This document shows, piece by piece, positions 48,504 to 57,798 of a stretch of 64,000 nt of DNA. The DNA comes from Microbulbifer sp. SAOS-129_SWC (GTDB lineage: Bacteria; Pseudomonadota; Gammaproteobacteria; Pseudomonadales; Cellvibrionaceae): the NCBI RefSeq assembly GCF_039696035.1, contig NZ_CP155567.1, positions 1,253,501-1,317,500 on the forward strand, given 5' to 3'. Every line of letters begins with the position of its first letter. Within the stretch, counting starts at the first letter, position 1. The notes below the pieces were generated by a model, which had not been told where the DNA came from, made no database searches, and saw only the letters and a program-made list of their open reading frames with translations. The translations under genes were made by a program, and so were the position numbers.

Positions 48504-48969
48504 CCGCTGGTTTATCGCCGTCACTGTCGTCATGGCGCTACTGCTGGCGGTGATGCCGCTGCCCTACAACTGGCTGTGGTTTCGCCCTGCCTTTACCGCC
48601 TTGGTGGTGATTTTCTGGATCACGCGGATGCCGGAGAATTTGGGCGTCGGCTTCGCCTGGCTGGTGGGGTTGCTGGAAGACCTGGTCACCGGCGCCACAC
48701 TCGGCACCCACGCGCTGGCGCTGGCGGTACTGGCCTACTTCAGTCTGCTGACCTACCGGCGCACCCGCGCCTTCAACCCGGCGCAGCAGTTGATGTGGGT
48801 GTTTGTGCTGGTGGGTATCGAACAGGTGGTGGGCAACTGGGTGCACAGCCTGTCCGGTAAGCCGGTGCCGGGGCTGACATTTCTGTGGCCGGCGCTCACC
48901 AGTGCGTTGCTGTGGCCGTGGCTGATTCCGTGGCTCAACGGTTTTGCCGGGCGCCTGCAGGTGCGCTGA
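48490..48969 (+). CDS. mreD: Rod shape-determining protein MreD
   Basis: A 159-residue inner membrane protein with five or so helices (FIAVTVVMALLLAVMPLPYN, then GFAWLVGLLEDLVTGATLGTHALALAV, typical of MreD). It starts with TTG at 48490, with GGAGAG 6 bp upstream, and overlaps the mreC end by 14 bp. The longer frame from 48430 lies inside mreC. It works with MreB, MreC, RodA and PBP2. Confidence 0.93.
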   Translation: MEANNRWFIAVTVVMALLLAVMPLPYNWLWFRPAFTALVVIFWITRMPENLGVGFAWLVGLLEDLVTGATLGTHALALAVLAYFSLLTYRRTRAFNPAQQLMWVFVLVGIEQVVGNWVHSLSGKPVPGLTFLWPALTSALLWPWLIPWLNGFAGRLQVR

Positions 48970-49042
48970 ATTCTTTTCTGCGTATATCTGAGAAATCTGT
49001 GCTAAAAAAATCCCGCCAAAGACGCTAAAGTCACCCCCTGTT

Positions 49043-49072
49043 GTCGCCATCGGGCACGGCTGCCCCGGCGAC
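49043..49072 (+). terminator. Hairpin after mreD
   Basis: GTCGCC, AT C, GGGCA-CGGC-TGCCC, C, GGCGAC: two stacked stems between mreD and maf, without a T tract. Confidence 0.35.
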
Positions 49073-49115
49073 GGTAAAGCCGCGTAAAGGGCGATCATTT
49101 TTCGAACGATGCGGC

Positions 49116-49121
49116 TATAAT
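49116..49121 (+). promoter_or_regulatory. -10 box in front of maf
   Basis: A perfect TATAAT 33 bp before the maf start, with no good -35 (GATCAT at the right distance). It probably drives maf, rng and yhdP. Confidence 0.5.
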
Positions 49122-49153
49122 CGGTCGCTGATCCATCAACAATAAGCAGTACA

Positions 49154-49777
49154 GTGCCAAATACCCCTGCCCACAGCCGCCTCCTGCTTGCCTCCGGCTC
49201 GCCGCGCCGCGCGGAATTGCTGGCGCAGATTGGCGTGCCTTTCGCGCGGGTCACGCCGGACGTGGCCGAACAGCGCCGCAGCGGTGAATCCGCCCGGGAC
49301 TATATTGGGCGCCTGGCGCGCGACAAAGCCGCGGCGGGCCGCGCCATCAGCGCCGCCGGCGACGATACCGGGCTATGGGTGCTGGGTGCCGACACCCTGG
49401 TGCTGGCCGGCGACGAAGTGCTGGAAAAACCGGGCGATTTCGCCGCATTTGCGGCGATGATGCAGCTTTTATCCGGTCGCGAGCACCGGGTGCTGACCGC
49501 TGTGTGTCTGAATGGTGCCGAGCGCCAGTTCCTTGAACTGGTGGAAACCCGCGTGCGCTTTCGCCCTCTCAATGAACAGCTGATCGAGACGTACTGGCAT
49601 ACCGGTGAGCCCGCCGACAAGGCCGGTGGCTACGGCATTCAGGGGCTGGGCGCGGCGCTGGTGGAATCCATCCGTGGCAGCTATAGCAATGTGGTGGGGC
49701 TGCCGCTGGAAACGCTGGTGCCGATGTTGGAACAGGCCGGCATCCCCTACTGGGCCGGCGCAGGGAGTGTCGCGTGA
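49154..49777 (+). CDS. Maf/YhdE nucleoside triphosphate pyrophosphatase
   Basis: A 207-residue Maf protein. It begins with [20 protein letters not shown], and has [15 protein letters not shown], then [18 protein letters not shown] and [31 protein letters not shown], the full set of Maf motifs. YhdE types hydrolyse dTTP and UTP. It starts with GTG at 49154, and its TGA overlaps the GTG of rng by four bases. Its place between mreD and rng is conserved in gammaproteobacteria. Confidence 0.95.
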   Translation: MPNTPAHSRLLLASGSPRRAELLAQIGVPFARVTPDVAEQRRSGESARDYIGRLARDKAAAGRAISAAGDDTGLWVLGADTLVLAGDEVLEKPGDFAAFAAMMQLLSGREHRVLTAVCLNGAERQFLELVETRVRFRPLNEQLIETYWHTGEPADKAGGYGIQGLGAALVESIRGSYSNVVGLPLETLVPMLEQAGIPYWAGAGSVA

Positions 49778-51264
49778 GCGAAGAATTACTGATCAATGTG
49801 GCTCCGATGGAGACCCGTGTGGCGCTGGTGGAAAACGGCGTTTTGCAGGAAGTCTATCTGGAGCGCAGCGCGCGCCGCGGCATTGTCGGCAATATCTACA
49901 AGGGTAAGGTGGTACGTGTGCTGCCGGGGATGCAGGCGGCGTTTGTGGATATCGGCCTGGAGCGGGCCGGGTTCATCCACGCCTCTGACATAGCGCCGCT
50001 CGACGATGAGGGTATGGAGTCGCGCGAACCGGTGGAAGTGGCGGATATCCGCGCGCTGGTGCGCGAGGGCCAGTCGCTGGTGGTGCAGGTGGTCAAGGAC
50101 CCGATCAGCAGCAAGGGCGCGCGCCTGACCACACACCTGTCGGTCTCCGCGCGTTATCTGGTGTACATGCCGCAGACCCGTCATATCGGTATCTCCAACC
50201 GCATCGAGGACGAGGGCGAGCGCGAGCGCCTGCGCGAGCTGGTCGAGGGCGCTTCGGCCAAACTGGCACAGGAGGGTCACAGCGGCGATGGCGGCTTTAT
50301 CCTGCGCACCGTCGCCGAGGGGGTCAGCGAGGAGGAGCTGTTGCGGGATATTCCGTTCCTCTACAAGTTGTGGGGCGAACTGGAAGAGCGCATCAAGTCG
50401 CGCCCGCTGCCGTCGGTGATCTATGAGGATCTGCCGCTGTTTATGCGCGCGCTGCGCGACCTGGCGCGGCCGCACATGGAAAAAATCCGTATCGATTCCC
50501 GCGAGGCCCACGGTCGCGCGGCGGAGTTTGCCGGCAAATATGCGCCGGAAATTGCCGGCCGCCTGGAGCATTATCCCGGCGAGCGGCCGCTGTTCGATAT
50601 CTACGGTGTCGAAGAGGAAATCCACAAGGCGCTGCACAACAAGGTTACGCTCAAGTCCGGCGGCTACCTGATCGTCGAGCAAACCGAGGCGATGAGTACC
50701 ATCGACGTCAACACCGGGGCGTTCGTCGGCCACCGCAACCTCGAAGAGACCATTTTCAAGACCAATCTCGAAGCGGCCACCGCCATTGCGCGCCAGCTGC
50801 GCCTGCGCAACCTGGGTGGCATCATCATTATCGATTTCATCGATATGAAAGACCCCGAGCACCAGCGCCAGGTCCTGCGTACGCTGGAGAAGACGCTGGA
50901 ACGGGACCACGCGAAGACCAGTATTACCGGTGTGTCCGAGCTGGGCCTGGTGGAGATGACACGCAAACGCACACGCGAATCCCTCGGCCAGTTCCTGTGT
51001 GAATCCTGCCCGGTGTGCGGCGGGCGCGGCTCGCTGAAGAGCGCCGAGACGGTCTGTTACGAGATCTTCCGCGAGATCATCCGCGAGGCGCGGGCCTACG
51101 ACAGTGACAAGATCATGGTGTTGGCCAGCCAGATGGTGATCGATCTGCTACTCGACGAAGAGTCGGCCAATGTGGCGGATCTGGAGGAGTTTATCGACCG
51201 GCCTATCCAGTTCCAGGTAGAGCCGATTTACAACCAGGAGCAATACGACATTGTTCTGGTGTGA
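49774..51264 (+). CDS. rng: Ribonuclease G
   Basis: A 496-residue endoribonuclease of the RNase E/G family that matures 16S rRNA 5' ends and decays some mRNAs. The S1 domain is [23 protein letters not shown], near residues 38-60. The catalytic [11 protein letters not shown] is near residue 350, and the zinc-link CPVCGGRG follows. It lacks the long C-terminal region of RNase E. It starts with GTG overlapping the maf stop. Confidence 0.97.
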   Translation: MSEELLINVAPMETRVALVENGVLQEVYLERSARRGIVGNIYKGKVVRVLPGMQAAFVDIGLERAGFIHASDIAPLDDEGMESREPVEVADIRALVREGQSLVVQVVKDPISSKGARLTTHLSVSARYLVYMPQTRHIGISNRIEDEGERERLRELVEGASAKLAQEGHSGDGGFILRTVAEGVSEEELLRDIPFLYKLWGELEERIKSRPLPSVIYEDLPLFMRALRDLARPHMEKIRIDSREAHGRAAEFAGKYAPEIAGRLEHYPGERPLFDIYGVEEEIHKALHNKVTLKSGGYLIVEQTEAMSTIDVNTGAFVGHRNLEETIFKTNLEAATAIARQLRLRNLGGIIIIDFIDMKDPEHQRQVLRTLEKTLERDHAKTSITGVSELGLVEMTRKRTRESLGQFLCESCPVCGGRGSLKSAETVCYEIFREIIREARAYDSDKIMVLASQMVIDLLLDEESANVADLEEFIDRPIQFQVEPIYNQEQYDIVLV

Positions 51265-51336
51265 GATTTTCCGTCCATCGGTGTCGCGCCGCCGCGCACC
51301 GCGACCGCTCGCGCATCGCGTGCCGGGAGGTGAGCG

Positions 51337-54300
51337 GTGATCGGCACACTGCGCTGGCTGGCGCGCAAGTTCTGGCTGCTGGTGATATCGCTGGTTATCG
51401 GTCTGGCAATCCTGGTGCAGACCGGCCGCATTCTGTCACCGCAGGTGGAGAACTATCGCCCGCAGATCAGCCACTGGCTGTCGGCGCGCCTCGGCGTGCC
51501 GGTGCAGATGGACGGCCTGTCGCTGCGCTGGCAGGCGCTGGAAGTGGCGCTGCAGCTGGATGGCCTGCGCCTGGGGGCACAGGGCCAGGTCAAGATGGGC
51601 TACGGCCTGTTTCACCTCGACTTGCTGGCGAGCCTGTGGAACCGCGAGCTGGTGTGGAAAAACCTGCAGGTGCGGGACTTTTCCGCCGAGCTCAGCCGTA
51701 CCGCCGACGGTGGTTGGCATATCGAGGGTTTCCCCGCCGGCGATTTGCCGGCGCCGACGCACAAGCCCGGCGGCGCCCGGCGCCTGGGTGATCCCGCGCG
51801 TATCTTCCAGCTGGGGCCCAAGGTGCAAGTGCGCAATGCCAGTATCACCCTGCGCCTGCCGGACGGGCCTGCCGCCCAGGTCCAGCTGCCGCAGATACTG
51901 CTGGAGAACAGCGGCGGATTTCACCGCCTCACCGGCCGCGCCTTCCTGACCCGCGCGGACCAGGATGCTGAGCTGGACGGCGGGGCCGAGACACTGCGGC
52001 TGGTGCTCGAAGGCCGCGGCAATCCCCGCGACAAGCGGCATTTCTCCGTCGACGGTTATGTCCAGTTGAACGAGCTGCTGCTCGATGCCGATATTGTCTC
52101 GCTGTTGCAGCAGATGCTGCCGCTGCCACAGCGCTATCACTGGAGCGGCCCCAAACTGGCACGCGGTAAGTTGTGGCTGCAGAGCGACAGCCAGCAGGGC
52201 TACCGCCTGCGCGGACGCCTCAATCTGGCCCGCGCCGACAGTGCCGCCGCGGTTCCGGGTGCCGGAGCTAACAAAAGCGCCGCCACCAAACAGGGCACCG
52301 CCGCGAAGCAAAATGCCGCGCCCCAGCAGGCCGCCGTGGCGAAACAGCCCGATGCTGCATCGAAGCAGGCGCAGATCATGGCGCCGCTGCAGTCTCTGTC
52401 CGGCGAAGTCTCCGGCCACTGGCAACCGGGCAGCCAGTGGCAACTCGCGCTGCAGAATATCCAGCTGGGCTGGCGCGATCTGCCGATGCCGCCGCTCAAC
52501 CTGCAGGCCAGCAGCAGTGCGGCCGATGGATTGCAGCTGACGGTGGACCGGGTCGATGTGGGTGCCTGGGGCAGGATCCTGCAACGGATGGCGCTGCTCA
52601 AGGGGCCGGCCGCGGAGTGGTTGCAGGCGTTGCAGCCCAGCGGCGCCCTGCAACGGGTGCAGTTTTCCCGCGATCCGGGTGGCCAGATCGTATTGCGCGC
52701 CAACCTGCGTGACTTCAGCGCCGCCGCCTACCGCGGCGCCCCCGCCGTACATGCGCTGGATGGCTATCTGGAAGTGCGCGGCGCCAACGGCCGCGTAGAG
52801 CTGGACGGCGGCCCCGGCTTCAGCATGCAGTTCCCGAAACTCTACCCGCACGCCTTCACCTTCGAGCGCGCCAACGGCACGGTGGCCTGGTCGGTCGACA
52901 AGGCGAACAACTCGGTACAGATCTACTCGGGGCCGCTGCAACTGGACGGCAAGCTGGGCGATATCAACGGCCAGTTCCTGCTGCAGTTGCCGTTCCACCC
53001 GCACACCCGCGCCGCGGACTTTACCCTGTCGCTGGGGCTGCGCGATGCGCCGCTGACAGCGCAGCAGCAGCTGGTGCCGGAAACGGTCAGTGACAATCTG
53101 CGCGACTGGCTCAACCGTGCGGTGGGGGCACACAACCCGGGACGGGTACAGCGCGCGGCGTTTATCTACCGCGGTTCCAATTATCACGAAGGCGACAATC
53201 CGCACTTGCAGGCCCTGGGCGAGCATCCGGACCGCCAGACCGTGCAGGTAGCCGCGGACATCGACAACGGCAGCCTGGACTATGCGCCCGGCTGGCCGGC
53301 GGCGCGTGCCGTGGCCGCACGCCTGCGTGTCGACGACCGCGACGTGCAGGTGGATGCCCACAGCGCGCGCCTGTGGCAGATTGACGCGCGCAATATTGAG
53401 GTGGCAGTGACTCCCAGCCCGGTGGGGCAGGGCTCGCTACTGGGCGTACGCGCGCAGTTGAGCGGGCCGGCGGCGGACGGGCTCCGGCTGCTGCGGGATT
53501 CACCGCTGCGCAAGCAGTTGGGCAGCGCATTCGACGACTGGAAGCTGGACGGTCGCATGGCGGGCAGCCTGACCCTGTCGCAACCGCTCGGCGGTGCCGA
53601 GGTGGCGCCGCGGCAGAGCGTGCAAGTGCAGCTGCAGGGTGGAAAACTGCAGCTGCAGAACCTGCGCCTGGCGGTGGACCATCTCGACGGTGCGGTGCAC
53701 TTCGACAGCGACAGCGGCCTCGCCGGCACCAGTCTTACCGGCGACCTCTGGGGTCGCCGCCTGAGAGCGCATATCCAGCATCTGGGCGAGGGCGAGCTAC
53801 GCGACACCCAGGTGGTGATCGACGGCAGCAGCAGTATTGCCGCGGTAAAGGCCTGGAGCGCCCGCCCGGAGCTGGCCTGGCTCGATGGGGATTTCGATTA
53901 CCGCGCCCTGGTGACCATCCCGGCACGGGCCAAGCACAAGCCCTACGCGGCGGTATTTGAACTCAGCTCGGACCTCGCCGGTGTCGCCGTTGACCTGCCG
54001 GCGCCGTTCGGCAAGGCGCGGGACGCGCGCACCGCGTATGTGCTGCGCGCCCCGATTGGCGAGCAGGGTACGCTTTTCCATATGAATTACGGCGAACACC
54101 TGCAGGGGCAGTTCTGGCAAGTGAACGGCCGGGTGGAGCGCGCCGCTATCGGCCTCAACGCCGAGGCGGTGCTGCCGGATCGGCGCGGACTGGCGGTAAC
54201 CGGTGATCTGTCCCAGGTAGACCTGCACCGCTGGCTGGAGCGGTTACAGGTATTCAGTGACGATACCGCAACCGACACGACCTCAACTGCCGCCACTTCA

Positions 54301-55686
54301 GGCGGAACCGCCAGCGATGCGACCTCTGGATCCTCCGGCGGCGATGCGCACGCAGCCGACACCGCTGCGGCCGAGCCGCTGCCGATCACCCTCGATCTGA
54401 GCACCGACCGGCTACAGCTGGGCGCGGCGGACATAGACCATATTCACGTCAACGGCCGCGGCCTCGGCGCGGACTGGCAGTTGCAGTTCGACAGCGCCAT
54501 GGCCTCCGGTGAGCTGAGTGGCGTGGTCAATGCGGAGACGCCGCTGCAGTTGAACCTGAGCCATCTGCAGCTACCGGCACCGAAGGCGGGCGAAACCGAG
54601 CCGGACGACGACAAGACGGAGCAGGGCGACGACAAGGCGAAAGCCGACCCCTGGGCCGGATTCGATTTCACCGGCCTGCCGCGGGTGGATTTCAGTACGG
54701 ACAGCCTGCGCATCGGCGAGGAGGATTTTGGCCGCTGGTCTTTCCGGATGCGTCCGTCCGCCAAGCGCCTGGTGATCAGCGATATCCGCGGCGCCGCTCG
54801 CGGTGTTCGCGTCGAAGGGCGCGGTGAGGGCGAGCACAAGCTGGGGGCGCAACTGATGTGGCTGCGCAATCCCGACGGCAGCGAATCGACCCAGTTCATC
54901 GGCCGCTTGACCGCGGCCAACCTGGCGGATGTGCAGCGCGCCTGGGGTCAGGAGCCGGCTATCGAGAGCGAGCGCGCCGGTTTTGATACGGCGCTGCGCT
55001 GGGATGGCTCACCGGCCCGGGTCAGCGCCGATGGCCTGTCTGGCGAGTTGAAGATTGACATTCGCAAGGGGCGTTTCCTGCGCGCCAAAGACACCGCCGG
55101 CTCGGCGTTGCTGCGGTTGCTGTCGCTGTTCAATTTCGATACCTGGGCGCGGCGCCTGCGTCTGGATTTCTCCGACTTGTACCAGAGCGGCATGGCCTTC
55201 GACCGGGTGCGCGGCGAGGTGTACTTCGAGGGCGATGGCAAGCTGCTGATCGCGGTGCCGATCCAGGTGGAGGGACCAACCAGCGAGTTGCAGATGGCGG
55301 GGCGGGTCAACCTCAAGCGCGAGGATCTGAACCTGACCCTGGTGGCGACGCTGCCGGTGGGCAACAACCTGGCGCTGATCGCGGCGCTGGCCGGCGGTCT
55401 GCCCGCCGCGGCCGGGGTCTACCTGATCAGCAAGGCGTTCAAGAAGCAGGTCAACAAGATGGCCAGCGTCAGTTACCGCATCAGCGGCGATTGGGCAGAA
55501 CCTCAAGTGCGCTTCGACAAGCTGTTCGATGACGAGGGCGCCAGTCGCGAGGGTAACGCCGCCGAGGCGGAGAGCCGCGCGCCGCCGGCCGGCAGTGACC
55601 CGCCGGGCACCGTGTCCGGGCGCCAGCCTGAACCCCGGCAGCTGCGCGAGTCGGATAGCGGCGGGGCGCAAGCGCCGGCAATCTGA
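51337..55686 (+). CDS. yhdP: YhdP-family AsmA-like protein
   Basis: A 1449-residue envelope protein. A single N-terminal membrane helix (residues about 8-30) leads into a very long beta-rich body (DUF3971 near the start, AsmA-like C-terminus). YhdP, TamB and YdbH are thought to carry phospholipids between the membranes. GTG start with GGGAGG 7 bp upstream. Low-complexity linkers are visible: Lys/Gln/Ala-rich near 305-345, Thr/Ser/Ala-rich near 975-1015, and Asp/Lys-rich near 1085-1105. A Ser/Pro/Gly tail follows the body. Fits its usual place after rng. Confidence 0.92.
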   Translation: MIGTLRWLARKFWLLVISLVIGLAILVQTGRILSPQVENYRPQISHWLSARLGVPVQMDGLSLRWQALEVALQLDGLRLGAQGQVKMGYGLFHLDLLASLWNRELVWKNLQVRDFSAELSRTADGGWHIEGFPAGDLPAPTHKPGGARRLGDPARIFQLGPKVQVRNASITLRLPDGPAAQVQLPQILLENSGGFHRLTGRAFLTRADQDAELDGGAETLRLVLEGRGNPRDKRHFSVDGYVQLNELLLDADIVSLLQQMLPLPQRYHWSGPKLARGKLWLQSDSQQGYRLRGRLNLARADSAAAVPGAGANKSAATKQGTAAKQNAAPQQAAVAKQPDAASKQAQIMAPLQSLSGEVSGHWQPGSQWQLALQNIQLGWRDLPMPPLNLQASSSAADGLQLTVDRVDVGAWGRILQRMALLKGPAAEWLQALQPSGALQRVQFSRDPGGQIVLRANLRDFSAAAYRGAPAVHALDGYLEVRGANGRVELDGGPGFSMQFPKLYPHAFTFERANGTVAWSVDKANNSVQIYSGPLQLDGKLGDINGQFLLQLPFHPHTRAADFTLSLGLRDAPLTAQQQLVPETVSDNLRDWLNRAVGAHNPGRVQRAAFIYRGSNYHEGDNPHLQALGEHPDRQTVQVAADIDNGSLDYAPGWPAARAVAARLRVDDRDVQVDAHSARLWQIDARNIEVAVTPSPVGQGSLLGVRAQLSGPAADGLRLLRDSPLRKQLGSAFDDWKLDGRMAGSLTLSQPLGGAEVAPRQSVQVQLQGGKLQLQNLRLAVDHLDGAVHFDSDSGLAGTSLTGDLWGRRLRAHIQHLGEGELRDTQVVIDGSSSIAAVKAWSARPELAWLDGDFDYRALVTIPARAKHKPYAAVFELSSDLAGVAVDLPAPFGKARDARTAYVLRAPIGEQGTLFHMNYGEHLQGQFWQVNGRVERAAIGLNAEAVLPDRRGLAVTGDLSQVDLHRWLERLQVFSDDTATDTTSTAATSGGTASDATSGSSGGDAHAADTAAAEPLPITLDLSTDRLQLGAADIDHIHVNGRGLGADWQLQFDSAMASGELSGVVNAETPLQLNLSHLQLPAPKAGETEPDDDKTEQGDDKAKADPWAGFDFTGLPRVDFSTDSLRIGEEDFGRWSFRMRPSAKRLVISDIRGAARGVRVEGRGEGEHKLGAQLMWLRNPDGSESTQFIGRLTAANLADVQRAWGQEPAIESERAGFDTALRWDGSPARVSADGLSGELKIDIRKGRFLRAKDTAGSALLRLLSLFNFDTWARRLRLDFSDLYQSGMAFDRVRGEVYFEGDGKLLIAVPIQVEGPTSELQMAGRVNLKREDLNLTLVATLPVGNNLALIAALAGGLPAAAGVYLISKAFKKQVNKMASVSYRISGDWAEPQVRFDKLFDDEGASREGNAAEAESRAPPAGSDPPGTVSGRQPEPRQLRESDSGGAQAPAI

Positions 55687-55754
55687 GCCATGCCCCTCGC
55701 GGTTGCGGCGTTGCCAACCCTATAACGGGAGGGAAGCTGCGGCGGGAGAGGAAG

Positions 55755-56297
55755 ATGAACAGGACAATGAACAATACCGTGAAATTGGTCGCCTTGGCGT
55801 TGGCGCTGCTGCTGGCACCTGCCGGTCAGGCCCAGGACAGCGCCGACAGTACCATGACAGTGGCGCAGGCGAAGGCCAATATCGCCGCCGGAACCAACCT
55901 GGCTGCGATCCCCCGCTCGGTGTGGCGCCAGCTGCTGAGCCCGGCGCAATACCGCATCCTGTGGGAAAAGGGCACCGAGCGGGCCTACAGCGGCAAGCTG
56001 CTGCACAACAAGGCGGAAGGCACCTATGTGACGGCGGGTTGCCGCCTGCCGGTGTTCAGCTCGGCCCAGAAATACGATTCCCACACCGGCTGGCCCAGTT
56101 TCTGGGACGTGGCCTACCGACAGAATATCGTGCTGAAACCGGACAACAGCCTCGGGATGCACCGCACCGAGGTACTGTCGGCCTGTGGTGAGCACCTGGG
56201 CCACGTGTTCAAAGATGGACCTGCCCCGACCGGTTTGCGCTACTGCCTGAACTCGCTGGCGCTGGATTTTGTTCCGGCGGTTGCAAAAACCGAATAA
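55755..56297 (+). CDS. msrB: Exported peptide-methionine (R)-S-oxide reductase MsrB
   Basis: A 180-residue MsrB with an N-terminal signal peptide (ending APAGQAQD), so it would repair oxidised methionines outside the cytoplasm. GWPSFWDV and the catalytic RYCLNSLALDF are intact. E. coli-type MsrB binds zinc with two CxxC pairs. Here the first pair is TAGC (the first Cys is Thr) and the second is LSAC (the first Cys is Leu), so two of four ligands are gone. It may be a zinc-free form. Confidence 0.92.
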   Translation: MNRTMNNTVKLVALALALLLAPAGQAQDSADSTMTVAQAKANIAAGTNLAAIPRSVWRQLLSPAQYRILWEKGTERAYSGKLLHNKAEGTYVTAGCRLPVFSSAQKYDSHTGWPSFWDVAYRQNIVLKPDNSLGMHRTEVLSACGEHLGHVFKDGPAPTGLRYCLNSLALDFVPAVAKTE

Positions 56298-56377
56298 TTA
56301 TTCGATATTGTTGCCTGCGGCCTGTGCGAAGGGCCGCAGAGCAGAGGTACAACAATAATCAACAGAGGTCCGTGCCG

Positions 56378-57217
56378 ATGTCCGAGGTGGCCACAGTGAC
56401 GGGAGCCCCCGTCAAGCGATATACCCTGTTCCGGGTCTTCAAATACGCTGTCTACCTGTTACTTACTTGCAACGTATACGCCTTTTTCACTGAGAATCAT
56501 GCCGCTGCTGGCGCGGTCTTTGCCCACGGCCTGCAGTTCGGCAAGCTGATCGAAGCCTACAACGACAGCATCGATACCCTCTCCTGGGTACTGTTGCTGC
56601 TGGTATTCGAGCTCGAGACCTTCGTGCTGTCGGACGATAAGATTCGTGGCTGGGTCAAATGGAGCCTGAATGCGGTCTCCGCGTTCTGTTACCTGTTTAT
56701 CCTTTATTCCTTCTACGGCTACGTGGCCGAAATGGCCTCGCTGACGCATCTGCTGCCGCTGCAGCAGTCGGCCTGTGACTTGGCCAGTCAGGGCGGTTGG
56801 CTGCTGGCGGTGGGTCAGGATGACTATGTGCCGCTGACGGCCAATAATTGCGCGGCGCTGGCGGATGCACACGTGCTGCGCCAGGGCGGTATTCAGGTGC
56901 TGGCAACGGTGGATACCTGGAATGAGATCAAGTGGCTGGCGGCCACGGATGTGGTCAATGCTGCGGCCTGGGTGCTGGTGGTGGTGATTCTGGCCTTCGA
57001 TGTGTGGCTGCAACTGCGCAACGAGCTGTCGGACTCGATGATGCGCTACTCGCAGGTGATCAAGGTGCTGCTGTACTCCACCCTGATGCTGTGTGCCATC
57101 TACTGGGGCATTAACGGCAGCTTCCTGGATTTCTGGGATGCCTTCCTGTGGCTGGTGGCCTTCTTCTTTATCGAGATGAACCTGTTTGAATGGCAGGCGG
57201 AGACCAGCGCTGAGTAG
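56378..57217 (+). CDS. Membrane protein of unknown function
   Basis: A 279-residue protein that I do not recognise. Six or so hydrophobic segments: YAVYLLLTCNVYAFF, DTLSWVLLLLVFELETFVL, SLNAVSAFCYLFILYSFYGY, then AAWVLVVVILAFDVWLQL, VIKVLLYSTLMLCAIYWGI and DAFLWLVAFFFIEMNLFEW. Between helices 3 and 4 is a segment of about 70 residues with two Cys (SACDLASQGGW and ANNCAAL), likely a disulphide-bonded periplasmic loop. The ATG at 56378 has AGAGG 9 bp upstream. The acidic LLVFELETF helix is unusual. Confidence 0.78.
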   Translation: MSEVATVTGAPVKRYTLFRVFKYAVYLLLTCNVYAFFTENHAAAGAVFAHGLQFGKLIEAYNDSIDTLSWVLLLLVFELETFVLSDDKIRGWVKWSLNAVSAFCYLFILYSFYGYVAEMASLTHLLPLQQSACDLASQGGWLLAVGQDDYVPLTANNCAALADAHVLRQGGIQVLATVDTWNEIKWLAATDVVNAAAWVLVVVILAFDVWLQLRNELSDSMMRYSQVIKVLLYSTLMLCAIYWGINGSFLDFWDAFLWLVAFFFIEMNLFEWQAETSAE

Positions 57218-57242
57218 TCATCTCGGGTAATTTCTCCATGTG

Positions 57243-57263
57243 GGGCGGACCTTGTGTTCGCCC
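57243..57263 (-). repeat. Palindromic repeat P5
   Basis: GGGCGGAC-CTTGT-GTTCGCCC, one mismatch. It opens the 581-bp gap (57218-57798), which is filled by repeats and holds no gene. P6 closes it in the opposite orientation. Confidence 0.75.
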
Positions 57264-57280
57264 TTTTGCTTTCTGGGCAT

Positions 57281-57289
57281 TGTGGATAA
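57281..57289 (-). other. DnaA-box-like sequence near P5
   Basis: TGTGGATAA, the exact complement of TTATCCACA, 17 bp after palindrome P5. The same word lies 15 bp after P4. Confidence 0.3.
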
Positions 57290-57298
57290 CCCGGTGGC

Positions 57299-57423
57299 GG
57301 CGCTGCTACCGATAGCTGTTTGCCAGACACGCGCTAGGCGCCCCCCAGTGAATACATTCCTGTACGCTCTAATTGGCATCCATGCCTCATAAGGTCTGGC
57401 AAACAGCTATCGGTATCAGCGCC
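57299..57423 (+). repeat. Long covarying hairpin element, copy B
   Basis: Outer arms at 57307-57328 and 57394-57415 are perfectly complementary over 22 bp (left arm begins TACCGATAGCTG). Outside them C(57306)/T(57416) is again mismatched, followed by GGCGCTG/CAGCGCC. Inside are the core GTGAATACATTCCTG (57348-57362) and the inner hairpin GGCAT-CC-ATGCC (57375-57386). Compared with copy A the arm differs at six places, all compensated. Confidence 0.85.
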
Positions 57424-57528
57424 TCCGCATATCGTTCATCACCTCCTGAAAGTCTCATTGGACCACCTCACGAAGTCAGGTACTGCAAACCGAAGGGAAA
57501 ACGCTAGGTGTACCGTTTCGAAACCGTC

Positions 57529-57674
57529 GGCGACAGGACCGAAGGTGCTGTGAACGTATGGAGCGGCCGGACTGTCGCTGCCGGAGCGTAGGGCCGGCCC
57601 CGCGAGCGTAGCGAGTGCTTTGGGTCCAGGGATGTATTAGCAGAGGGCGCCTTACCCGATTTCGGACTGTTACC
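57529..57674 (-). repeat. Long hairpin element, decayed copy D
   Basis: On the minus strand: an imperfect outer arm (GGTAACAG, then TCCGAA), a core-like CTAATACATCCCTGG (57626-57640), an inner G/C-rich hairpin region with GGGCCGGCCC, and a return arm TTCGGTCCTGTCGCC. The arms no longer match fully. It lies in the opposite orientation to copy B, about 105 bp away. Confidence 0.45.
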
Positions 57675-57753
57675 TCCAATACTTTGCCACCACCTGGCCC
57701 GGAACAGAGCACATTAGCGCTAAACCCCAACCCCCAACCCCAGAAACGAAAAA

Positions 57754-57774
57754 GGGCGAACACAAGGTCCGCCC
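57754..57774 (+). repeat. Palindromic repeat P6
   Basis: GGGCGAAC-ACAAG-GTCCGCCC, one mismatch, followed by CTAC as in P1 and P2. It ends the repeat-filled gap just before darP. Confidence 0.78.
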
Positions 57775-57798
57775 CTACAATGGCCTGGTGCTGATGCC

